Origin: an uncultured Sulfolobales archaeon
GTDB lineage: Archaea; Thermoproteota; Thermoprotei_A; Sulfolobales; NBVN01
Length of the DNA: 64,000 nt
Assembly (NCBI GenBank): GCA_938017505.1
Contig: CALIKV010000005.1
Coordinates: 1 to 64,000, forward strand
Reading direction: 5' to 3'
The notes beneath the pieces are model-generated. The model ran no database searches, was not told the origin of the DNA, and saw nothing but the letters and a program-made list of their open reading frames with translations. Shown here one piece after another: positions 42,943 through 51,710 of the stretch; within the stretch, counting starts at the first letter, position 1; each line of letters begins with the position of its first letter. A program made the position numbers and the translations under genes.

Positions 42943-45765
42943 TCAGTCCCAATACTTCCTAGTTCTTACGTAGTTCCTCTCCAACTCGTATAGGGCGGTG
43001 TAGAAGCCCTGTTCCTCACTCGCGCTTAAGGCCTTCACCGCGTTGTGAGGACCCACACCCCTAACTGCCAGGGCTATGACAGCCCTCCTGCCAAACTCTA
43101 GGATTAGTCTCGCCGACGCTGCTAAGTCGTTGAACTTCCTTTTCTCGTCCTCGCTCAACACGTACTCGTACCTAGACCCGTGCTTCACGGCATTCTTGAC
43201 GACCTGGCTTAGATCCTCGCTGCCGAAGTAGGCCCCGATAATCGAGTAACCACACCTACTGCACGTGATCTTCTCAGGCAGTTCCCCGACAATTGACTCC
43301 CAAGAGTTCCCGCAGTGTAGGCAGTAAAGCTTGACTCTCTTCCCAAGCAGCCTCCTCTTAATGAGATCGACGACAACGTTCCTGGGTAACCTCTCCACCT
43401 CCACCCTCCCGTACCCTCCCGCACTCCTCAACCCCTCCAGCGCTATCGGGGATGGCTCACGCCCCACAGCAAAGCCCTTCGTGATGGTGCCTGACTTAAG
43501 TCCTGTGAGGAATTCCCTGATGACGTCAAGGTCGACGTAGCGGGTCAGGATCTCGTTCATGACCTCACTCCTAACGACCTCATTGCCTATGTATCTGCTG
43601 ACCAGAGTCCTCACCACTTGAGTTGGTGCGTCCTCAGGAATGACTCCCAACCTGACTAGGACCTTCCTAGCCACGTACTTGGCCAGCGTTGATTTAAGCA
43701 GTGAATCGCTTAGGTGTTCAAGGAGTTCCTCACTACTCAGAGCGCTCTCCACCAGGGCAGCTACGGTAGGCTCTCTCACCTCCCTAGGTAGAGCCACGTA
43801 GACCCTGTAGGGGTCGGACTTCACAACCGGTTCCACGCCGAGCATCCTACTTAAGTAGTAGGAGACCAAGTGAGCCAGACCTAAGTTACCCCTACTACCT
43901 AAGCAAGCGTGAATGACGGCCAGCACGTTGCCGCTCCTGCAGACTTCAACAAGCACATCCCTGTCCGTCGGCAGGGGGTATCCTTCGCTGACGTGCTTAC
44001 TCAAGACGTCCATGACGTATTCAAGGACGTCGGGCCCCTCAACGAAGCTTATGTAGTCCTCCAGCCTCCTGCCTGAGGTTATCAAGCGCCTTAAGGCGCA
44101 GACCTCCCTAGCCACCTTGTAATCCACTGGTATGTTCTCGCCTGACCAGCTAGGTATCAACGCCTCCTCGTCACCGCCCAGCTCGACAAACACCTTCTTA
44201 GACTCATCATCCACGCTAAGCACTCTCCAAACCTTCCCCGAGAGGACTATGCTTGAGCCCTCGCTGGCTGAGAGGGCTATGAACTCCTCGTCCAGGCTTC
44301 CAACGTGCCCGCCAGTCACAACATCCACCACATCATACTGCGAGGACTCCACGATCATGGTTGTCCTAAGGTAGTAGATCCTCCCCCTGCTTGTTGCGAC
44401 GTACCTCCCGTCAGGTCCTCTCTTAAGGTACTTCAGCTCCTGAAGCAGGTTGAGAACCCCCTGTAGCTCGGAGTCCTGCACCCCCTCGTATGGGTTGGTT
44501 CTCCTCACCAGGTCGTAAGCTTCCTCGGCTGTGAAGCTGCCCTCTAGGCCCAGTCCGACAAGCAGGTGTGCCAGCACGTCGAGGGAGTTCCTGAAGACCC
44601 TCGGGACCTCTAGATCGTAGTTGAGAGCCCTCCTGACGAGAACCACGGACTCGGCGATGTCGTCAACGTTCCGGTTAGTGACGACGTACCCCACTGCTTT
44701 CGACCACACCCTGTGTGAGGACCTCCCAACCCTCTGAAGGAGCTTCACCGACTGCCTGGGCGACGAGACCTGGACGACGGCGTCAACGTATCCGATGTCG
44801 ATGCCTAGCTCTAGACTTGAGGTCGACACCACAACACGGAGAAGACCCTCCTTAAGTCTCCTCTCAACCTCTTCTCTAACGCTCTTCGATAGGGAGCCGT
44901 GATGTACTTCAACAGCCACGCCCGACCTCCCCAACTTAGCGCCAAGCCACTCAGCCTCATCTCTGGTGTTAGTGAAGACTATGACGCTCCTGAAGCCCTC
45001 GAGAAGTCTCAGGATGACGTCAACGATCCCCTGACGCTCAGGGCTCCCTTGAAACCCGACCCCTCTTGCGTAGGGGAGCGTCACTACTTTCACCTCAGAC
45101 TCTCTGGACGTAGGTATCGCCGCCTCAGCAGCAAGCCTGCCCGGAGCTAGCATCTCTCTGACCTCCTTCAAGTTACCTATGCTGGCTGAGAGAGCGATGC
45201 GTTGGTACCTGCCTGCAAGCCTGGCAAGCCTCTCGAGATCGACGAGCAGATGGGTTCCTCTCTTACTGTTAATGAGCTCGTGGAATTCGTCTATGACAAC
45301 CCACTTGACGTTGCTCAAGTACTTCCTTAACGCCTCGTTCACCAGCAGGTAGGCCAGGGTCTCCGGCGTCGTGATCAGTATGTGCGGGGGTGATTCGCTC
45401 ATAAGTCTCCTAGCACTGCTGGGCGTGTCGCCGTGTCTGACCGCGGTTTTGAAGCCCAACCTACCGCTTAAGTCACTGAGCCTACGCAACATGTCTCTGT
45501 TAAGGGCTCTGAGTGGGGTCACGTACACTACGGTAATGGGTTTGATAGCGTGTCTGCTTTCAACCATCCTCGAGAGAACTGGGAGGATCGCTGCCTCAGT
45601 CTTGCCGCTGCCGGTGGGGGCCACTATCAGGGTGTGACGGCCTGAAAGCACTACCGGGATGGAGATCTCCTGAATACTCGTCAACGTAGTCAGGCCTAGA
45701 TCCCTCAGCACGCCAGCAAGCTCTCTGTCTAGTAGTTCTGCAGCACCACCCAGCATCCTACCCAC
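42943..45765 (-). CDS. Lhr-family DEAD/DEAH helicase
   Basis: Large superfamily 2 helicase (Lhr-core). Walker A is APTGSGKTEA, motif II VIDEFHEL, motif III SASIGN, and motif VI QRVGRSSHR. After the two RecA-like domains come the winged-helix and Lhr-specific beta-barrel parts; the C-terminus has a zinc ribbon, CLHCGNSWES...CSRCGY. 940 residues fits. Lhr proteins unwind branched DNA and RNA:DNA hybrids and are linked to repair and recombination. Start GTG 45765 with ATG three codons on. Near the primase, PCNA and regulator genes. Confidence 0.9.
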   Translation of the reverse strand: MGRMLGGAAELLDRELAGVLRDLGLTTLTSIQEISIPVVLSGRHTLIVAPTGSGKTEAAILPVLSRMVESRHAIKPITVVYVTPLRALNRDMLRRLSDLSGRLGFKTAVRHGDTPSSARRLMSESPPHILITTPETLAYLLVNEALRKYLSNVKWVVIDEFHELINSKRGTHLLVDLERLARLAGRYQRIALSASIGNLKEVREMLAPGRLAAEAAIPTSRESEVKVVTLPYARGVGFQGSPERQGIVDVILRLLEGFRSVIVFTNTRDEAEWLGAKLGRSGVAVEVHHGSLSKSVREEVERRLKEGLLRVVVSTSSLELGIDIGYVDAVVQVSSPRQSVKLLQRVGRSSHRVWSKAVGYVVTNRNVDDIAESVVLVRRALNYDLEVPRVFRNSLDVLAHLLVGLGLEGSFTAEEAYDLVRRTNPYEGVQDSELQGVLNLLQELKYLKRGPDGRYVATSRGRIYYLRTTMIVESSQYDVVDVVTGGHVGSLDEEFIALSASEGSSIVLSGKVWRVLSVDDESKKVFVELGGDEEALIPSWSGENIPVDYKVAREVCALRRLITSGRRLEDYISFVEGPDVLEYVMDVLSKHVSEGYPLPTDRDVLVEVCRSGNVLAVIHACLGSRGNLGLAHLVSYYLSRMLGVEPVVKSDPYRVYVALPREVREPTVAALVESALSSEELLEHLSDSLLKSTLAKYVARKVLVRLGVIPEDAPTQVVRTLVSRYIGNEVVRSEVMNEILTRYVDLDVIREFLTGLKSGTITKGFAVGREPSPIALEGLRSAGGYGRVEVERLPRNVVVDLIKRRLLGKRVKLYCLHCGNSWESIVGELPEKITCSRCGYSIIGAYFGSEDLSQVVKNAVKHGSRYEYVLSEDEKRKFNDLAASARLILEFGRRAVIALAVRGVGPHNAVKALSASEEQGFYTALYELERNYVRTRKYWD

Positions 45766-45868
45766 AGGGACATAGCCCTAGGTCTTTATTAACCTGCTTT
45801 AAATTATTTCGTGATAAAAGCTGAAATCAACCTTATAAATATTTAAAAGAAGTGTATGAGGTGTTAGA

Positions 45869-46258
45869 ATGCCTGAGAAGAGGCCTGAGGAGCAGGAGGA
45901 AGAGACTGAGGAGGAGAGCTTCGAGAGAATGATAAACCTGGACGAGACCGGGGCTGAAGTGTCTGGGGAGGAGTTTGAGGAGGTCTCAGTACCGAGGTTT
46001 TCCTTCAACCTGAACGCGTTAGAAGCGATGCTCGACATAGGCGAGTTACTCCTTAAAGCCGCCAGCGAGCCTGAGTACGTGAGCAACGCAACCACTAAGA
46101 TCAGGGAGTTGAGGGAGAGATTAACCCGTGTTAAGGAGAGCAGGAGGATCGTTAAGAAAACCGAGAAAAAGAATAGGGAAGGGAAAGCAGTCAAGAAAGC
46201 CAAGAAACCTAAGGACGTGAGGAAGACGCGATCAGGACCTACTCAAACACTTAAATAG
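45869..46258 (+). CDS. Hypothetical bipolar acidic/basic protein
   Basis: 129 residues. The first 55 are strongly acidic (PEEQEEETEEESFERMINLD), the centre is a helix (LNALEAMLDIGELLLKAASE), and the last 45 are Lys/Arg-rich (RIVKKTEKKNREGKAVKKAK). ATG with GAGGTG upstream and a good TATA box (CTTATAAAT, 45832-45840) support expression. No family recognised; charge segregation suggests binding to nucleic acid or a basic partner. It lies between Lhr and the second PCNA. No PIP-box for clamp binding is seen. Confidence 0.6.
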   Translation: MPEKRPEEQEEETEEESFERMINLDETGAEVSGEEFEEVSVPRFSFNLNALEAMLDIGELLLKAASEPEYVSNATTKIRELRERLTRVKESRRIVKKTEKKNREGKAVKKAKKPKDVRKTRSGPTQTLK

Positions 46259-46275
46259 CCTCTGTAACCGTTTTC

Positions 46276-46316
46276 GAGTGGTTGACTTTCTAACCACTCA
46301 TTCCCCTCGCGAGGGG
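46276..46316. repeat. Two adjacent hairpins downstream of the bipolar-protein gene
   Basis: GAGTGGTT-8 nt-AACCACTC (46276-46299) is followed three bases later by the perfect palindrome CCCCTCGCGAGGGG (46303-46316). They begin 18 bases after the stop codon. No T-run follows, so they are not a standard archaeal terminator; a transcript-end or protein-binding site is possible. Confidence 0.5.
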
Positions 46317-46432
46317 TTTCGAGGATGCGGTGAAGAACGGCGCGTCAGGGTTTTAAGGAGTGCTCATCAGGCTTCCCTGGTACACCGCGTATCGAACACG
46401 CTCCAGGTAGCAAGCGTTTTTAAGTTTAAGCA

Positions 46433-46444
46433 CGTATTTATAAT
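46433..46444 (+). promoter_or_regulatory. TATA box of the second PCNA gene
   Basis: GTATTTATAATA about 40 bases before the preferred GTG at 46479; the leader would contain the GGTGGGG ribosome-binding site. Confidence 0.4.
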
Positions 46445-46478
46445 ATGGGTTTCGTAAATCTCCTGTTAGGTGGGGTCA

Positions 46479-47228
46479 GTGTTCAGTATTAAGTACTTGG
46501 ACGGGGTTTCGTTCAGGAAGTATGTGGCGAGCGCTATAAAGCCCTTGAGCGACGTCCCTCTCAGAGTCTCTGAGGACGGCCTCCTGATCAGGGGCTTAAG
46601 CCCTGATAAGAGCGTGTTGACGGAGGTCTTCATACCTCATCACGCCTTCGAGGAGTACAGAGTCAGTGGGGTGAGCGACCTCACGGTGGATAGGGATGAG
46701 TTTAGTAAGGTGCTGAAGAGACTGGGCGCTGGGGACACGATAACGCTAACTTATGAGGAGGGGGGTGGTAGGGTAGACACTAAGTTAATAAACACTAGGT
46801 CCGGTGTCGAGCGTAGTTACGAGGTCAGGGTATTGAGTCTAGAGGGTCCTGTGGACCCGATACAGTTAGATCTACCAGTCTCCATTAAAGTGGAGACAGT
46901 CATCCTCCAGAGGTTGATAAGGGACGTAAGTCTCGTCGGGGATGAGTTAAGCGTAAGATACTTAGGGGATGTGGTTAGGTTCAGCTCCTCCAGCGAGGGC
47001 AAGGAATACCTGATGACTCTAGAGAGGGGTAAACACCTGTTTGAGCTGTCCTCAAGAACGTCGGAGAGCGTGGACAGCATGTACGACGTGGACCTAGTTA
47101 GATCTGTTGTACCGGCGCTCTCCGCCTTCGACGTGGCCGCTGTGGAGTTCGGTCCCTCCCTGCCCCTCAGGATAGTTCTCTCGGGGGAGGAGGGAGTTAA
47201 TATATCGTTCTGGATCGCCCCTAGGTAA
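46479..47228 (+). CDS. pcn: Sliding clamp PCNA paralogue (second copy)
   Basis: Second DNA clamp subunit, clearly diverged from the copy at 35 kb. Typical parts: SIKYLDGVSFRKYVASAIKPLSDVPLRVSEDGLLIRGLSPDKSVLTEVFIP, the interdomain loop GPVDPIQLDLP, and C-terminal SAFDVAAVEFGPSLPLRIVL. 249 residues from GTG 46479 (GGTGGGG five bases before); the track uses GTG 46470. Two unlike PCNAs in one window strengthen the case for a crenarchaeal heterotrimer. Confidence 0.9.
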   Translation: MFSIKYLDGVSFRKYVASAIKPLSDVPLRVSEDGLLIRGLSPDKSVLTEVFIPHHAFEEYRVSGVSDLTVDRDEFSKVLKRLGAGDTITLTYEEGGGRVDTKLINTRSGVERSYEVRVLSLEGPVDPIQLDLPVSIKVETVILQRLIRDVSLVGDELSVRYLGDVVRFSSSSEGKEYLMTLERGKHLFELSSRTSESVDSMYDVDLVRSVVPALSAFDVAAVEFGPSLPLRIVLSGEEGVNISFWIAPR

Positions 47229-47274
47229 TTATACGCACTGACTCTCATCACGATTGAGGTTAAGGCCTTCGAGT

Positions 47275-47466
47275 TCACGACTTAGCTGGGATCAACCCCA
47301 GCTTCAAAGCTAGCTCAGCCGCCTTCCTAACGGCCTCCTCCGAGTTACTTGCTGATACGTTGAACGTGATGTTCGTGTTAAGCAGTCTTATCCGGTATCT
47401 CTTACCCCCCTCGACCTCGATCTCCTCAACGACCTCCAGGGCTGGCTTCACATCCATCAAGGACAC
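47275..47466 (-). CDS. Small hypothetical protein (63 residues)
   Basis: Compact alpha/beta protein (GGKRYRIRLLNTNITFNVSA, then EEAVRKAAELALKLGLI). Strand-strand-helix with amphipathic pattern looks genuinely coding. No family named. Starts at GTG 47466 or ATG 47457. Convergent with the PCNA gene. Confidence 0.55.
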   Translation of the reverse strand: MSLMDVKPALEVVEEIEVEGGKRYRIRLLNTNITFNVSASNSEEAVRKAAELALKLGLIPAKS

Positions 47467-47745
47467 CGTTCGCGGCCTTCGCTAGCCTCACTACAGGCGG
47501 TCCGGCTCAGCGTCGCGTCCAGTGCTGAGGCGCCCCCCATACCTCCAGTGAGGCGGGATTCAAGAGAGTGAATCCAACCAACCTCGATTAAACTAGGATC
47601 TAAACCTCATCACCAACAATCAAGGCTTCAGGGGGCTTATAAGCACTGCAACAAAGTGCTCGCGCTGTAGGGTCGATTCCGTGACCGTTAAAACGCATTT
47701 GAGCTTTAACTGAAAGATTTTTATATTTTAGTAACTACCTTATAC
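47467..47745. other. Intergenic region with aminotransferase promoter
   Basis: About 280 bases. The right end has a strong TATA box, TTTTTATATTTTA (about 47715-47727), about 25 bases before the TTG/GTG start, predicting a leaderless message. The rest shows no supported gene; a GTGATGA C-box-like string on the minus strand lacks a matching D box. Confidence 0.4.
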
Positions 47746-47748
47746 TTG

Positions 47749-49137
47749 GTGGGTAATCTGTTCTACTACTACGATAGATACAACCCTGGTGAACTGCCTA
47801 GGGTAGTGGTGGAGCCCCCTGGCCCTAAGTCTAGAGAGGTCCTTAATAAGGATCACGAGCTATTAATGCAGTCCTTCGTCAGGTGGTACCCTCTAGTCGT
47901 CAAGAGCGCTTATGGCGTGGTCCTCGAGGACTTCGACGGCAACTCCTTCATAGACCTTAACTCAGGCATAGCTGTCATGAACGTCGGCCACAGTCACCCG
48001 AGGGTGGTTAAGGCGGTTGAGGAGCAGGTGAGGAAGCTTATTCACTACTCGCTCACGGACTTCTACTATGAGGAGGTCGTCGAGTACTCAAGCGAGTTAT
48101 CCGAGGTGCTGCCGATACGCGGTAGGAAGAAGTTCTTCTTCGGGAACAGCGGTGCTGAGGCTGTTGAGGCCGCTATGAAGATCTGTAAGGGATCCGCTGA
48201 GGGCAGGAGGCCCTACATAATAGCGTTCATAGGGGCCTTCCACGGGAGGACTCACGGCGCGATGTCGCTGACCGCCAGCAAGCCCGCTCAGAGGAGGGGC
48301 TTCCAGCCTTTGTTGCCGGGGATTATACACGTCCCCTACCCTTACCCGTACAGGTGTCCGTTTCACGTGGATGCTGAGGAGTGCGGTGAGGCTGTAATAG
48401 GGTTCATGGAGGAGTGGATCTTCAGGAGGATGGTCGACCCTGCCGAGGTTGCCGCAGTTTTCATAGAGCCGATACAGGGTGAGGGGGGCTACGTAACGCC
48501 TCCCGACGACTTCCTCCTGAGACTGAGGAAGCTGACGAGTGAGAACGGGATCAAGCTCGTTGCAGATGAGGTTCAGAGCGGATTCGGGAGGTCTGGCAAG
48601 TGGTTCGCGGTAGAGCATTGGGGTGTTGAGCCTGACTTAGTGACCATGGCTAAGGCCGTTGCTTCAGGAATACCTCTGGGAGTCGTTGGCGGGAGGGAAG
48701 ATATAATGAGGTTGCCTCCAGGCTCTCACGCGAGCACGTTCGGAGGTAATCCAGTGGCTCTAAAGGCGGGCACAGAGGTCATAAGGATTATCAGGGAGGA
48801 GAAGTTGCTGAGCAACGTTGAGAAGGTTGGCAGGTACGTGATGGAGAGGGCCAGGGAGTGGATGGATCGCTACGAGATGGTTGGTGATGTGAGGGGTAAG
48901 GGGCTGATGATTGGGATAGAGCTTGTTAGAGACAGAAGGACTAAAGAGTACGCTAGGAGAGAGCTAGAGGCTTTCCTAACCAAGTGCTTCAAGAGAGGCA
49001 TCGCGGTGATAGGTGCTGGGTTCTCGGCGATCAGGATATCACCACCCCTCGTGATATCGCAGGAGTTAATGGAGAGATCCATGGACGTGATGGAAGAGGT
49101 TCTGAAGGAAGTGGTAAGGGAGCACAGCAGTGCTTGA
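47749..49137 (+). CDS. Class III PLP-dependent aminotransferase
   Basis: Fold-type I enzyme of the ornithine/4-aminobutyrate aminotransferase group. SGIAVMNVGHSHPRVVKAVEEQ, FFGNSGAEAVEAAMK, FIGAFHGRTHGAMS, KLVADEVQSGFGRSGKW (PLP Asp) and the Schiff-base Lys in VTMAKAVASGIPLG are all present. 463 residues is on the long side, matching archaeal members that act on omega-amino acids or as broad amino acid racemases. Exact substrate cannot be read. The track starts at TTG 47746; GTG is the next codon. Confidence 0.92.
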   Translation: MGNLFYYYDRYNPGELPRVVVEPPGPKSREVLNKDHELLMQSFVRWYPLVVKSAYGVVLEDFDGNSFIDLNSGIAVMNVGHSHPRVVKAVEEQVRKLIHYSLTDFYYEEVVEYSSELSEVLPIRGRKKFFFGNSGAEAVEAAMKICKGSAEGRRPYIIAFIGAFHGRTHGAMSLTASKPAQRRGFQPLLPGIIHVPYPYPYRCPFHVDAEECGEAVIGFMEEWIFRRMVDPAEVAAVFIEPIQGEGGYVTPPDDFLLRLRKLTSENGIKLVADEVQSGFGRSGKWFAVEHWGVEPDLVTMAKAVASGIPLGVVGGREDIMRLPPGSHASTFGGNPVALKAGTEVIRIIREEKLLSNVEKVGRYVMERAREWMDRYEMVGDVRGKGLMIGIELVRDRRTKEYARRELEAFLTKCFKRGIAVIGAGFSAIRISPPLVISQELMERSMDVMEEVLKEVVREHSSA

Positions 49138-49336
49138 GAGTCAAGTCATCGAGGCGCTGAAGACTCTTAAGACCGCCACTTACGAGGAACTACGTAAGCA
49201 CCTCATCCAGGAGGAGGTTGAATTCAGGGATATCGAGTTGAGGGAGGTTGTAGCGAGGCTGGTGAGGGAGGGGAGGGTGACGAGGATACCTAGCCCTGAG
49301 AGAGCTAAATTCCTTTTAAAACTCTCCGACGCGTAA
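49130..49336 (+). CDS. Small winged-helix-like protein coupled to the aminotransferase
   Basis: 68 residues with helix-turn-helix character (VIEALKTLKTATYEELRKHL, then LREVVARLVREGRVTRIPS). The GTG start overlaps the aminotransferase stop by eight bases, so it is co-translated. It could be a local regulator; no family was recognised. The following 100 bases (49337-49439) hold nothing I can support. Confidence 0.6.
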   Translation: MLESQVIEALKTLKTATYEELRKHLIQEEVEFRDIELREVVARLVREGRVTRIPSPERAKFLLKLSDA

Positions 49337-49439
49337 GAGCAAACCCCGTTCAGTAGACCCCCTTGCCAAGGGACCGATAACGCTGTTCGTATTGCCCTAG
49401 TTTAAGGTAGGGTCTCTTTGATTTCGAGGGTGGATGAGG

Positions 49440-49545
49440 TGGTGGGGCCGCTGGGATTTGAACCCAGGACCACCAGCGTTCCGGGACTCTCCCGGCGGGG
49501 AAATCCCCCCAGGCTGGCATCCTATCCAAGCTAGACGACGGCCCC
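49440..49545 (-). tRNA. tRNA-Pro (anticodon GGG) with 28-base intron
   Basis: Minus strand: acceptor GGGGCCG/CGGCCCC, D stem GTCT/GGAT, anticodon stem CCAGC/GCTGG, anticodon GGG after CT, T arm CTGGG-TTCAAAT-CCCAG, discriminator A, encoded CCA. The intron (49479-49506) sits at the canonical place after position 37 and can fold as a hairpin (CCGGGA...TCCCGG), consistent with a bulge-helix-bulge substrate of the archaeal splicing endonuclease. Confidence 0.92.
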
Positions 49546-49615
49546 GCACACCATGTTTCTTAACAGGTTTCTCTTTTAAATGTTTAAGCACGTTTCTACT
49601 TGGTTGGTTAGCTTG

Positions 49616-50182
49616 ATGAGGTTGTTCGTAGCTGTTGAGATAGAGGACGAGAACGTCTTGAAGGGGGTAGTGGGGTTTAGGGATGCTGTGGTCGCGTGTT
49701 CTAGGCAGAGAGGCATTAAGGGGGTTGAAGCCGAGAACATACACCTCACGCTGAGGTTCATAGGCGAGGTCCCGGAGTCCTACCTACCCCAGATAAGCGA
49801 GTGTGTTAAGCGGGCTGGTGAATACGTTAAATTCCAGGTAAGGATTGAAGGGGTTGGCGCGTTCCCCTCCGTCTCCAGACCCAGGGTGTTGTGGGTAGGG
49901 ATTACTGAGGGTTTCGATAAGTTAAGGGTCATGAGGGATGGGCTGGAGCAATGTCTAAGGAGCTATGCCCAGCCTGACAGAGAGGAGTTCGTCCCACATA
50001 TAACTGTAGGCAGGGTTAAGGGCTCGTTCGATGTGTCTTGTCTCAGGAACGTCCTCGCGTCCTACGAGAACTTAACGTTCGGCTCTTCACAAGTGACTCA
50101 GGTCAAGCTGAAGAGAAGCGTCTTAAGGCCTGAGGGACCTGTCTACACGGATGTAGTCGTAGTGAGGCTGAAGGATGGTTGA
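49616..50182 (+). CDS. thpR: RNA 2',3'-cyclic phosphodiesterase (ThpR / 2'-5' RNA ligase family)
   Basis: 2H phosphoesterase hydrolysing 2',3'-cyclic phosphates at RNA ends. The two catalytic motifs are HLTLRF and HITVGR. About 188 residues from ATG 49616 (MRLFVAVEIEDE), the normal N-terminus; the track's ATG at 49580 adds twelve unlikely residues. It overlaps the CCA enzyme gene by eight bases, a common archaeal RNA-processing pair, and lies beside the intron-containing tRNA gene. Confidence 0.92.
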   Translation: MRLFVAVEIEDENVLKGVVGFRDAVVACSRQRGIKGVEAENIHLTLRFIGEVPESYLPQISECVKRAGEYVKFQVRIEGVGAFPSVSRPRVLWVGITEGFDKLRVMRDGLEQCLRSYAQPDREEFVPHITVGRVKGSFDVSCLRNVLASYENLTFGSSQVTQVKLKRSVLRPEGPVYTDVVVVRLKDG

Positions 50183-51605
50183 GTTGAGCGAGGGCCTGTC
50201 TGAGTTAATCGAGGGTTTAAAGGAGGAGCTGAGGCCAACTCACGAGGAGCTCCGTAAGGGGCTTGAGTTGTTCGAGGAGGTAAGGAGGGTAATAGAGTCA
50301 TTACCGCACATAGACTGCGACTTCAAGGTCTCGCTGGAGGGCTCGTTCGCTAAGGGGACCTCGTTGAGAGGTGATATAGACCTTGACGTCTTCATATTGC
50401 TGAGGAAGGAGGACTTAAGTGATGAGTGGATTAAGAGGAACATAGTCGAACAGATATTGAATAGCAACTTAAGGAAATATCAGATCCGGATGAAGTACGC
50501 GTCACACCCCTACGTGACCCTACGGACTCAGGGCTTCGAAGTAGATGTAGTGCCTGCGTACTGGGCCAGGGACGTCAGGGAGATAATAACCCCCGTTGAC
50601 AGGACGCCGTTCCACACGAGATACGTCAACTCTAAGCTCGACGATAGGTTGAGGGATGAGGTGAGGGTGTTAAAGAAATTCATGAAGAGCATGAATATTT
50701 ACGGGGCTGAAGTGAGGTTTGAAGGTTTCTCAGGCTACCTCACGGAGCTCCTGATAATAAGGTACAGGTCATTCGTAGGAGTTCTCGAGGCTTTGAGTAA
50801 GTGGCGTGAGGGCGAGGTGGTTGTGGTGGACGTGGACGTCCTACGCGATTACTTGACGCTGGACAACGTCAAGAGGGCGTTCAGAGGCAATGCTTTAATA
50901 GTGCCGGACCCTGTGGATCCTAGGAGGAACGCCGCCTCCGCAGTGTCTGGGAGAACCCTTAAGATAGCTGTCGTAAGTGCGCGTTCATTCCTACGGAAAC
51001 CCTCTAAGAGCTTCTTCTACCGTGAGCTCAAGCCCGCCAAGCCGGCTGAGCTGGCTAGGTTCGTCGAGGAGACTGGGAGGAGGGTGATGCTACTCAGGTA
51101 CGCGATACCCCATGAAATACCCCCTGACGTCTTATGGGGCGAGCTCAAGAGATTAAGTAAGAGGGTCGTTAATCTGCTGAGGACTTATAAACTCGAGGTT
51201 ATGGATTTCGACTGCTGGAGCGATGAGTCGACGCAGGCCCTCATAGCTCTAGACTTAGAGCGTGGCGGTGAGCTACCGGCCTATGAGGTCAGGCTAGGAC
51301 CTCCAGGGATCGGTGACGAGCTGCATTCCTTCGTGGAGAAGCACAGAACCTCAGGCAGAGCTACAGCTGTCTGGATAGCCGGGGATGGAGTGCCTAAAGC
51401 CATGGTCAGAAGGAAGTACAGGCGTCCTGAGGAGCTCCTGCAGGCGACGGAGGCCAAGCAGCTCTCGTCCAAAGACCTAACTCTCGCTGACGTGATTAAG
51501 AACTGTGTTGACATCCCAGACGACTTAAAAGCAAACGCGGAATTCATGCGGTGGTTAACGGCGTTCACGTTTAAAACCCAGCCTTACGCCACGGACGAGG
51601 AGTGA
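50175..51605 (+). CDS. cca: CCA-adding tRNA nucleotidyltransferase (archaeal class I)
   Basis: Builds or repairs the tRNA 3' CCA. Class I nucleotidyltransferase motif GSFAKGTSLRGDIDLDVF with the two metal Asp, then VDVVPAYWA with the third. Neck/body parts (RVLKKFMKSMNIYGAEVRFEGFSGYLTELL) are typical. 476 residues. ATG start inside the end of thpR. The neighbouring tRNA genes encode CCA, so here it probably acts mainly in repair and on genes lacking CCA. Confidence 0.95.
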   Translation: MVELSEGLSELIEGLKEELRPTHEELRKGLELFEEVRRVIESLPHIDCDFKVSLEGSFAKGTSLRGDIDLDVFILLRKEDLSDEWIKRNIVEQILNSNLRKYQIRMKYASHPYVTLRTQGFEVDVVPAYWARDVREIITPVDRTPFHTRYVNSKLDDRLRDEVRVLKKFMKSMNIYGAEVRFEGFSGYLTELLIIRYRSFVGVLEALSKWREGEVVVVDVDVLRDYLTLDNVKRAFRGNALIVPDPVDPRRNAASAVSGRTLKIAVVSARSFLRKPSKSFFYRELKPAKPAELARFVEETGRRVMLLRYAIPHEIPPDVLWGELKRLSKRVVNLLRTYKLEVMDFDCWSDESTQALIALDLERGGELPAYEVRLGPPGIGDELHSFVEKHRTSGRATAVWIAGDGVPKAMVRRKYRRPEELLQATEAKQLSSKDLTLADVIKNCVDIPDDLKANAEFMRWLTAFTFKTQPYATDEE

Positions 51606-51672
51606 GGTGTGAAGCTCTAAAGGAGCTTCAACCACCCTTGTTTTGTCAGGGCGGGGGTCACCGTACTACGTA

Positions 51673-51680
51673 CTTATAAG
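51673..51680 (+). promoter_or_regulatory. TATA box for the tandem Sm/Hfq-like gene
   Basis: CTTATAAG about 35 bases before ATG 51711; the leader would include GGAGGG eight bases before the ATG. Confidence 0.5.
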
Positions 51681-51710
51681 GCCTTCATAAGAATAGAATG
51701 GAGGGTTTAA

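Noticed and set aside
47600-47640. GTGATGA C-box-like string on the minus strand
   Set aside because: No CTGA D box within the usual 50-65 bases and no C'/D' pair, so no C/D guide RNA is called.
48097-48618. 173-codon minus-strand ORF inside the aminotransferase
   Set aside because: Lies opposite the conserved catalytic region and has no recognisable domain.
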